Shown here: in pieces, positions 1 through 6,170 of the stretch
How positions within the stretch are numbered: the stretch's first letter is position 1
Layout: each line of letters begins with the position of its first letter
DNA from: JAAYZQ01 sp034428935
Lineage (GTDB): Bacteria; Chloroflexota; Anaerolineae; JAAYZQ01
Length of the DNA: 19,902 nt
Direction: 5' to 3'
NCBI GenBank assembly: GCA_034428935.1
Contig: DAOUHB010000158.1
Location: forward strand, 1-19,902
Position numbers and translations under genes: made by a program
Notes under the pieces: model-generated
Told to the model about the DNA's origin: nothing
The model's database searches: none
What the model saw: the letters and a program-made list of their open reading frames with translations, nothing else

Positions 1-2112
1 GCGGATGGCCTCTACGGCGCCGGCGTTGGATCGGGCACCATCATCTCGCCCGATGGCCTGATCCTGACCAACTGCCACGTGGCCGATCCCCTGAGCATGG
101 GCATGTCGCCCTACGATATCCCGCGCATCGACTATCTCGGCGTGAGCCTGACCATCCGCTCCGACCAACTGCCCAAGCTCTCCTACCTGGCCGAGGTGGT
201 CGCCTCCGACCCCTACCTGGACCTGGCGGTCATTCGCGTCACCCATAAGCTGGACCTGAGCCCGGTGAACCGGGCGAGCCTGAATCTGCCCTACCTGGAG
301 CCCGGCAACTCGGACGACCTCGAGATCGGCGACGAGCTGAACATCTTTGGCTACCCCGGTATCGGCGGCGAGACGCTGACCTTTACCCGTGGCGTGGTGA
401 GCGGCTTTACCCTCGACGCATCCATCGACGGCCGGGCCTGGATCAAGACCGACACGACCATCGCCGGCGGCAACAGCGGCGGCACGGCGGTGAACCAGGA
501 CGGCTTCCTGGTGGGCGTGCCCACCGAGGCCGGGCGGGGCGGCCTCGGCGACCGGAACGAGTACGTCGATTGCCGGCCGGTGGCCGACACCAACGGCAAC
601 AACCGCCTCGATGCGGGTGACACCTGCGTGCCTATCGGCGGCTTTATCAACGCCCTGCGGCCCGTCAAGCTGGCCGGGCCCCTCATCCAGGCGGCCCGCG
701 CCGGGCTGGACTACCAGGGGGCCCGCGACGAGCCCGCGCCCGGGCCGTCCACCGGACAGGCTCTCCTCAGCAACTTCTTTTTTGCGCCGGGCGTCAACGA
801 GTTCGACCAGCCGACGACGGTCATCTACAGCCTGCCGTTGGGGGCGCGCAGCCTCTATCTCTTTTTCGACTACGAGGGCATGGCCGACGGCATGACCGTC
901 GAGATGGTGGCCAGCCTTGACGGCGTGGAACAGCCCGACTTGGGCCTGCCGCCTGGCCCCTGGAGCGGCGGGCCGGAGGGCAGTTGGTGGATCGGCTACC
1001 AGGATCAGGACCTGCCCGAGGGCACCCTGGAGATGACCGTCCTGGTGGATGGCGTCGCGGCCGGCGGGGCGGCCATCGAGATCGGCGGCCGGCCCCAGGC
1101 GCTGCCCACCTTTTCCAACCTCGTCTTTAGCCTGTCGGAGGCCCCCGGCGGCGGCCCCCGGGAGCCGGCGGTGCTCTTTCCGGCAGGCACCGAGGTGCTA
1201 TACGCCTTCTTTGACTATGCCAACATGACCCGTGGGACAAGCTGGATCGCCACCTGGTGGGCTGACGGCGAGATGGCACTCAGCGAGGACGAGCCGTGGG
1301 ACAGCGCGGCCGAGGGCACCTACGTCATCGAGCTGGGCATCCGCGACGGGCTGGAGCCGGGCGCCTATCGCCTCGACCTCTACATCGACGATCGCCTGGC
1401 GGCGACTTCCAACTTCTGGGTCACCGGCCTGGCCGACGGCCCCGGCGCCTATTTCGAGCCCATCGTCTTTGCCGAGGGCATCGACCGGAACGGCCAGCCC
1501 CTGGCGCCAGCGGCCAGCTTTGCTCCCGGCCTGGAAGAGCTGCACGCCTTTTCGGGCTACAGCGGCATGAACGACGGCCTGGACGTCACGGTGAACTGGT
1601 ACCTGGAGGGTGAAAAGGTCGTAGAGTGGCCCTACCAGTGGGCCGGCGGCCAGGAAGGGATCTGGCACGACCTCTTGTACGCCAACAGCGGCCCGCTGCC
1701 CGACGGCGAATACGGCCTGGAGTTGCTGGTGGAGGGCCAGGTGCTGCGCCAGGGCTCGACCATGGTCGGCTCCGCGCCCCGGCCCACGCCCGTTCCCCGG
1801 CCCGAGACCGGCATTCCCGGCTTTGGCACGGTGACCGACGCCGACACCGGCCGGCCCATCGCCGGCGCTACGCTGCTGCTCCTCAATCCCGGGATCACGG
1901 TGGACGCCTTTAACTGGCTGGACGAGGAGGTCTACACGGCGGCCTCGACGGACCGGCGGGGCTACTTCGAGTTCCCGCGCCCCCTGGTGCCCAACACCTG
2001 CTACAGCATCATCATCGGGGCGGAGAACTACTGGCCCTTTGGCCAGGACGACGTGTGCATACCCGCCGGCCTGCCCGAGGTGGACCTGGAGGTGCAGCTA
2101 GAGCACGAGTAG
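1..2112 (+). CDS. Exported HtrA-type serine protease with C-terminal modules, 5' end missing
   Basis: The reading frame is open from base 1, so the signal peptide and true start lie outside the window; the GTG at 79 is only an internal valine. Counting codons from base 1, a chymotrypsin-like catalytic triad is visible: His26 in TNCHV, Asp74 in DLDLAV and Ser159 in GGNSGG. After the serine comes a 12-residue EF-hand/dockerin-like loop (DTNGNNRLDAGD, about 196-207) bracketed by two cysteines, probably a disulfide-closed calcium loop. Residues about 255-590 hold three tandem beta-rich modules, followed by a Pro-rich linker and a carboxypeptidase-regulatory-like domain (GTVTDADTGRPIAGA) near the C-terminus. 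The likely role is extracellular proteolysis or processing, with the modules binding substrate or surface. Triad and fold are confident; substrate is unknown. It converges with the exporter gene, 14 bp away. Confidence 0.88.
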   Translation, partial: ADGLYGAGVGSGTIISPDGLILTNCHVADPLSMGMSPYDIPRIDYLGVSLTIRSDQLPKLSYLAEVVASDPYLDLAVIRVTHKLDLSPVNRASLNLPYLEPGNSDDLEIGDELNIFGYPGIGGETLTFTRGVVSGFTLDASIDGRAWIKTDTTIAGGNSGGTAVNQDGFLVGVPTEAGRGGLGDRNEYVDCRPVADTNGNNRLDAGDTCVPIGGFINALRPVKLAGPLIQAARAGLDYQGARDEPAPGPSTGQALLSNFFFAPGVNEFDQPTTVIYSLPLGARSLYLFFDYEGMADGMTVEMVASLDGVEQPDLGLPPGPWSGGPEGSWWIGYQDQDLPEGTLEMTVLVDGVAAGGAAIEIGGRPQALPTFSNLVFSLSEAPGGGPREPAVLFPAGTEVLYAFFDYANMTRGTSWIATWWADGEMALSEDEPWDSAAEGTYVIELGIRDGLEPGAYRLDLYIDDRLAATSNFWVTGLADGPGAYFEPIVFAEGIDRNGQPLAPAASFAPGLEELHAFSGYSGMNDGLDVTVNWYLEGEKVVEWPYQWAGGQEGIWHDLLYANSGPLPDGEYGLELLVEGQVLRQGSTMVGSAPRPTPVPRPETGIPGFGTVTDADTGRPIAGATLLLLNPGITVDAFNWLDEEVYTAASTDRRGYFEFPRPLVPNTCYSIIIGAENYWPFGQDDVCIPAGLPEVDLEVQLEHE
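763..1773 (+). repeat. Three tandem ~110-residue protein modules inside the serine protease
   Basis: Three diverged copies start at about 763, 1105 and 1447. Each has an aromatic-Gly core (FFDYEGMADG, FFDYANMTRG, FSGYSGMNDG), with the cores spaced 114-115 residues apart. Each ends in an L-x-x-G-x-x-x-L-x-L-x-V/I strand (LPEGTLEMTVLVDG, LEPGAYRLDLYIDD, LPDGEYGLELLVEG). The pattern fits a duplicated beta-sandwich domain. I do not recognise a named family. Confidence 0.75.
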
Positions 2113-2126
2113 GCGGACACCCGGGA

Positions 2127-3092
2127 TCACGTACACTCCTCGCCGGGCTGGAGCCTGGGATCCGGACCCCGCGCGGGCGCCGTGCGGGGCTGATAGGTGG
2201 TTATGAGGGCCACGCCCCCGACGATCACGGCGGCGGCGATGAGCGTCCGCGCCGTGAGGGGCTCGCCCCCCAGGCCCCAGCCCAGAAAGACGGCGACGAT
2301 TGGGTTCACGAAGGCATAGGTCGAGACCCGGGCCGGGGTGCTGTTGCGCAGCAGCCAGATGTAGGCCGAGAAGCCGATGAGGGACCCCAGGAGGATCAGG
2401 TACACCAGGGCCAGGACCGAGCGGGACGAGACGGTCTGCCAGGCAATATGCCCCGCCTCGCCGGTGACGAGGCCGGCCAGGAACAACAGCGCGCCGCCGG
2501 CCAGCATCTCCATGCCCGTGCCCAGCAGCGCCTCGCTGGGCAGCGGGGCGCGCCGCGAATAGAGCGAGCCGATGGCCCACGACAGGGAGCCCACCGACAG
2601 GACCACGAGGCCGGCGGCGTTGAACATCTGCCCGCCTCCCCCTCGCCCCGCGCTCACCAGCAGGAGGATGCCCACCATGCCCATGGCCAGGCCCGCCGCC
2701 ACGCCGGCCGTGGGGCGGATGCGGTCGCCGCGCACCCAGTTAAAGATGACCATCCACAGGGGCACCGTGGCCACCATCAGCGACGCGATGCTGGAGGGCA
2801 CCACCTGCTCGGCCCACACGACCCCGCCGTTGCCGGCCAGGAGCATGAGGGCGCCGACGATGAACGCCGACCGCCAGTGCAAGCGGATGGGCGCCGGGGC
2901 GCCGCGCCGCCGCATGATGGCGTACAGGATCGTCCCGGCGATGAGAAAGCGCGTGCCGGCCATGAGAAAGGGCGGCAGGGTCTCGACGGCGAACCGGATG
3001 GCGAGATAGGTCGAGCCCCAGATGATATAGACCGCGGCAAAGGCAGCCGGCACGCGCCAGCGTGCCGGCACTTCAGGCAATTCGATTTTCAT
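2127..3092 (-). CDS. yedA: EamA/DMT-family exporter, YedA-like
   Basis: This is a 321-residue polytopic inner-membrane protein of the drug/metabolite transporter superfamily with two EamA repeats, about ten hydrophobic segments. It resembles E. coli YedA closely along its length: YIIWGSTYLAIRF at the N-terminus, PPFLMAGTRFL, then SSIASLMVATVPLW, GSLSWAIGSLYSRR, and TYAFVNPIVAVFLGWGLGGE in the second half. Family members export amino acids or other small metabolites; the substrate here cannot be read from sequence. The start ATG is preceded by a good ribosome-binding site (GAGGGAG, about 4 nt away). It has its own promoter (3116-3144) and ends 14 bp from the convergent protease gene. Confidence 0.9.
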   Translation of the reverse strand: MKIELPEVPARWRVPAAFAAVYIIWGSTYLAIRFAVETLPPFLMAGTRFLIAGTILYAIMRRRGAPAPIRLHWRSAFIVGALMLLAGNGGVVWAEQVVPSSIASLMVATVPLWMVIFNWVRGDRIRPTAGVAAGLAMGMVGILLLVSAGRGGGGQMFNAAGLVVLSVGSLSWAIGSLYSRRAPLPSEALLGTGMEMLAGGALLFLAGLVTGEAGHIAWQTVSSRSVLALVYLILLGSLIGFSAYIWLLRNSTPARVSTYAFVNPIVAVFLGWGLGGEPLTARTLIAAAVIVGGVALITTYQPRTAPARGPDPRLQPGEECT

Positions 3093-3115
3093 AGCTCCCT
3101 CAATGCTCCCGCGCC

Positions 3116-3144
3116 ATCATACTACTGTTTGTCTCCTGGCGCAA
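3116..3144 (-). promoter_or_regulatory. Probable sigma-70-type promoter of the YedA-like gene
   Basis: On the minus strand, a -35 TTGCGC (3139-3144) and a -10 TATGAT (3116-3121) are separated by exactly 17 bp. The predicted start near 3109 gives a leader of about 17 nt that carries the GAGGGAG ribosome-binding site. The same -35 hexamer with the same spacing precedes degV. Confidence 0.5.
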
Positions 3145-3154
3145 TCGCAGGCTG

Positions 3155-3179
3155 CCCGGCGGCGGAACGATTCGCCGGG
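3155..3179 (-). terminator. Stem-loop just downstream of the metallopeptidase stop
   Basis: A perfect 7-bp inverted repeat, CCCGGCG/CGCCGGG (3155-3161 and 3173-3179), has an 11-nt loop and begins about 10 nt after the stop codon of the minus-strand metallopeptidase gene. There is no U-tract, so it is at best a weak or factor-assisted terminator or an mRNA 3' end stabiliser. Confidence 0.35.
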
Positions 3180-3189
3180 AAAGGCCGGG

Positions 3190-5298
3190 CTATTCGGTGC
3201 CGCGCAGCACCAGGGTGTAGGATCCCACCGGGTCGAGGCGCTCGCCGCCGTCCACCCGCGTGATGATGAGGCCCAGGCGGTTGTAGCGCGCCAGGTCGAG
3301 CTCGGGCAGGCTGAACGACAGAGAGCCGTCCGGCCGGCTGACCGCGGCCTCGGGGGCCAGGGCGGCGGGCAGCAAGCGCCGGCCCGCGGCCATCACCTGC
3401 CACACCTCCAGGCGAAACTCGGCGCTGCCCGCCGGGCTGCCGTGCAGCTCGACGGTCAGGGACTGGCCGTGGGCCGCCCCCTCGAGGACGACTTCTACCA
3501 GGTCGATGCCGTAGCTGCTGGGAATGCCGGCGGGATAGCTCTGCTGCGCGCTGCTTACCGTCAGCGTGTGGCCGGCAAATCGAACCGTATCGGCGGGGGG
3601 CCGCGGATAGAGGCCGCTCGGATCGTAAAAGCCGCAGCCCTCGCGCCCCAAGGTCTCCCCGGTGCAGCGCCCACCCTCGAGCCGCAGGGCATAGACGGCC
3701 CGGGCAAAGGCCGTCAGAGTCTCCTCGTGGCTCTGGACGGGGCAGGACGAGCCCTGGAGGGCCTCGTCAATGATCCCCGGAAATGCCCGAACAAACCCGT
3801 CGGGTGTCAGCTCCTGGGCCGCCTCGCGGGCATAGAGGGCCGCCAAGACCCGGCGTATGACCTCCATGCCGGCCGCCGGATCCTCGACGCCGCGGTTGCT
3901 CACGGCGCACTGCTCGTATAGGAATCGCCAATAGGCGGCGCCGTTGTACGAGATATCGCCGTAGCTGGTGTTCAGATCGCCTGCCACCAGGCGCTCTTCG
4001 CCGAGATAGGCGCTGGCGCTGGCCATGTAGGCTCTGCGCCCCGAGCTCTCCCCGAACTGGACTTCGGGCTGGGCAACGGAAGAGGCCAGCATGGCCATGC
4101 CCTCCGTCACCATGTCCCACACGCCCTCCCGCGCCAGGCCGTGATCCTGGTACAGGCCGCGCTGCAGGTTGTGAAAGAGCTCGTGGTTGAAGGTGCTCAT
4201 CATGCCGTCGAGGAGCGTCGCATATCCCAGGCCGACGGCGTCGACGTTGATCGAGATGCCCGCGTGGCCGTTGCCCGGTGCCTGGCCGTGATACCAAGTG
4301 TCGGGCGGGGCCAGGGCGACTGCCAGTTGCTTGGGACCCCCCACCGAGCCGTGTGCCGTCCAGGCCAGGTGCCACGGGAACCGCCAGCCGTTTGCCTGGA
4401 GGCGATAGGCGTCCAGCGCGGCGGGCACGAACTCGTTCTCGACATAAGCATTGACCTCGTGCCGCTGCAGCCAGGATTCCGAGCCCGGGCCTGCGCGCCG
4501 CGCCGGAAACATGTCGCTGTAGTAGATCAACATCTCGTCGGGCGCGGCGCCCTCGCCTTCTTCCAGGACGGCGGGCAGGGAGACGAGCCACTCGTTTTCC
4601 AGGAGCAGGGCAAAGTCCTCGCTCAAGGTGTAGAGGGGCTGCCGGTCCGGTCCGCCCGGGCCCAGGACGGTCACCTCCAGCCGGAAATAGTCGGTGGGTG
4701 TAGAAATCCCCGACTCTGGCCCGAACTCTAGCTCGGGGCCAAACTCGTGGCGGAACTGCACGGCGGTCACGCCCGGGCCGGCGCCCTCGGGCCTGGCGAC
4801 CCAGCGCGACTCGCGCCAGACGACGATCCGGCGGCTCGGGCCGCCTCCCCGGTCCGGGTCGCCGTGAAAGGTCTCGAGCTCGAGGGTGACGGTCACCCCG
4901 GGCGCCGGGACCTCCAGCCCCGCCAGATCGGCGAGGATGGTGCGCTCGCCCACGCCGGTCAGCTGTCCGTTGCGCCGTAGGACCAGGCGCGGCAGGGTCG
5001 CAGGCTCGGGCGTCGCCTCCCCCGCCGGCTGCCCGTTGCGCGGCACGAACGCCACCGTGCTGCCCGAAGCGGCCCAGACGGCAAGCCGGGGCGTCGTAGA
5101 CGCGGCAGCAGGCGGCATGGCCGTGAGGGCCATGGCCGGAGGCGCAGGCGTCTGCTGCGAGCTCGGTTGGCTGCTCAAACTATCGTCAAAGGCGAGGACT
5201 CCCCACAAGGTTGCCAGGAACAGCGCGACCCAAAGGATAACGACGTGGTTACCTTGCCTGGGAGGGAGGGATGCCTCGCCCTTCCTGGTTGCAGGCAT
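3190..5298 (-). CDS. Exported or membrane-anchored HExxH zinc metallopeptidase-like protein
   Basis: The 702-residue protein has a short basic N-terminus and one hydrophobic segment (about 18-37), then a Pro/Ala-rich linker and a large extracytoplasmic region. A gluzincin-type zinc site is visible: HELFH gives His372, Glu373 and His376, and Glu399 in VTEGMA, 23 residues after the last histidine, is a plausible third ligand. A later YNGAAYWRFLYEQ segment resembles the helix following the active site in M30/M9-like secreted peptidases. A C-terminal region from about 570 looks beta-rich and may be an accessory pre-peptidase-C-like domain. The specific family is not recognised. The ATG lies only 9 nt from a -10 hexamer and has no Shine-Dalgarno sequence, so the mRNA is probably leaderless. 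It stands alone between YedA and the response regulator. Confidence 0.75.
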   Translation of the reverse strand: MPATRKGEASLPPRQGNHVVILWVALFLATLWGVLAFDDSLSSQPSSQQTPAPPAMALTAMPPAAASTTPRLAVWAASGSTVAFVPRNGQPAGEATPEPATLPRLVLRRNGQLTGVGERTILADLAGLEVPAPGVTVTLELETFHGDPDRGGGPSRRIVVWRESRWVARPEGAGPGVTAVQFRHEFGPELEFGPESGISTPTDYFRLEVTVLGPGGPDRQPLYTLSEDFALLLENEWLVSLPAVLEEGEGAAPDEMLIYYSDMFPARRAGPGSESWLQRHEVNAYVENEFVPAALDAYRLQANGWRFPWHLAWTAHGSVGGPKQLAVALAPPDTWYHGQAPGNGHAGISINVDAVGLGYATLLDGMMSTFNHELFHNLQRGLYQDHGLAREGVWDMVTEGMAMLASSVAQPEVQFGESSGRRAYMASASAYLGEERLVAGDLNTSYGDISYNGAAYWRFLYEQCAVSNRGVEDPAAGMEVIRRVLAALYAREAAQELTPDGFVRAFPGIIDEALQGSSCPVQSHEETLTAFARAVYALRLEGGRCTGETLGREGCGFYDPSGLYPRPPADTVRFAGHTLTVSSAQQSYPAGIPSSYGIDLVEVVLEGAAHGQSLTVELHGSPAGSAEFRLEVWQVMAAGRRLLPAALAPEAAVSRPDGSLSFSLPELDLARYNRLGLIITRVDGGERLDPVGSYTLVLRGTE

Positions 5299-5307
5299 TC
5301 TGGGGCG

Positions 5308-5313
5308 AGTATA
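5308..5313 (-). promoter_or_regulatory. -10 element of the metallopeptidase gene (leaderless)
   Basis: The minus strand reads TATACT at 5308-5313, inside TATGATATACT. Transcription would start about 5300-5302, only 2-4 nt before the ATG at 5298. No hexamer resembling TTGACA sits 16-18 bp upstream (the 17-bp position reads ATGTAG), which suggests an activator-dependent promoter. Confidence 0.5.
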
Positions 5314-5358
5314 TCATACCGCTTTCTGGCCTACATCGGAGAGAAGTCCTGATTGCTG

Positions 5359-5376
5359 CTACGTCATTTGACGTAG
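5359..5376. promoter_or_regulatory. Perfect 18-bp palindrome upstream of the metallopeptidase promoter
   Basis: CTACGTCA-TT-TGACGTAG has two perfect 8-bp arms and a 2-bp spacer. Its centre lies about 66 bp upstream of the predicted start of the leaderless metallopeptidase transcript, close to the position used by class I activators. The half-site TGACGTA does not match a regulator I can name. Confidence 0.5.
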
Positions 5377-5383
5377 ACGGCCT

Positions 5384-5400
5384 CGACAAGTCGCCTGTCC
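5384..5400 (+). repeat. Intergenic dispersed repeat, copy A
   Basis: The 17-mer CGACAAGTCGCCTGTCC is identical to the minus strand at 13164-13180. It contains the small inverted repeat CGAC-AA-GTCG. Both copies lie between genes, each downstream of a stop codon. It is immediately followed by a perfect 14-bp palindrome, CCTGGCCGGCCAGG (5399-5412). Confidence 0.5.
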
Positions 5401-5442
5401 TGGCCGGCCAGGCCAGGGAGGAGTCCGGGTATGAGCTGGAGT

Positions 5443-5458
5443 CCCGGTCTTGACCGGG
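5443..5458 (-). terminator. Short GC hairpin after the response-regulator stop
   Basis: CCCGGTC-TT-GACCGGG forms a 6-7 bp stem with a very tight loop (CTTG if six pairs form). It lies 7 nt beyond the stop of the minus-strand response regulator gene, the expected place for the operon's terminator. No U-tract follows, so support is limited. Confidence 0.35.
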
Positions 5459-5465
5459 GGCGGGC

Positions 5466-6116
5466 TCAGTCCAGCGTGGCGAGGCCCTCCCGCAAGGCAT
5501 AGAGGGCGGCCTGGGTGCGGTTTGCCAGGTGCAGTTTGCCCAGGATGTTGCTCACGTGGGTGCGCACCGTCCGCTCGCTGATGAACAGGCGGTTGCCGAT
5601 CTCTTCGTTGGACAGGCCCTGGGCCACCAGCCGCAGCACCTCCACCTCTCGCTCGGTGAGGGGCTCGTCGGCGGGGGGCAGGTTGGGCGGCTCGCTCAGC
5701 TCGCGGATGAGCTTGCGGGCGATCGTCGGGTGGAGGGACGACTCGCCGTGGTACACCTCGCGGATGGCGTCCAGCAGCTCCTGGGGCGACGAGTCTTTGA
5801 GCAGATAGCCCAGGGCGCCGGCCTTGATGGCGGGGAACACCTTATCGTCGTCGGCAAAGCTGGTCAGCACCAGGATGCGGCTGTCCGGGAACTCGGCAGT
5901 GATCTCGCCGATGGCCTGGATGCCGTCCATGCGGGGCATGACCAGGTCCACGAGGATGACGTCGGGCTGCACGGCGCGCACGCGCTGCACCGTTTCCAGC
6001 CCGTCGCGTGCCTCGGCCACCACCTCCATGCCCGGCTCGGAGCTGATGAGGCCCCGCAGGCCCTCGCGCACCACGGCGTGATCGTCGGCAATCAGGACGC
6101 GGATTGTCTCGGACAT
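5466..6116 (-). CDS. NarL/LiaR-type response regulator
   Basis: This is a 216-residue cytoplasmic transcription factor. The receiver domain (about 5-122) has the acidic pair Asp11/Asp12, the phospho-acceptor Asp57 (ILVDLVMPRMDG), Thr85 and Lys107 (YLLKD). The C-terminal LuxR-type helix-turn-helix (about 152-212) contains LTEREVEVLRLVAQG, SNEEIGNRLFIS and ERTVRTHVSNILGKL. Length and architecture are normal for the NarL/FixJ family. The start has a strong ribosome-binding site (GGGAGGAG). It is the last gene of a probable operon, 54 nt after the histidine kinase that is its likely partner. Targets are unknown. Confidence 0.95.
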   Translation of the reverse strand: MSETIRVLIADDHAVVREGLRGLISSEPGMEVVAEARDGLETVQRVRAVQPDVILVDLVMPRMDGIQAIGEITAEFPDSRILVLTSFADDDKVFPAIKAGALGYLLKDSSPQELLDAIREVYHGESSLHPTIARKLIRELSEPPNLPPADEPLTEREVEVLRLVAQGLSNEEIGNRLFISERTVRTHVSNILGKLHLANRTQAALYALREGLATLD

Positions 6117-6170
6117 CGTACTCTCCTCCCGTCTGTTTCAGCGCGGCGCCGGCCCGGCAGGCCCCCGGGC

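Noticed and set aside
2055..3263. 402-residue plus-strand ORF opposite the YedA-like gene
   Set aside because: Starts inside the protease gene and has low-complexity Gly/Arg/His/Asp composition; the minus strand matches the EamA family along its length.
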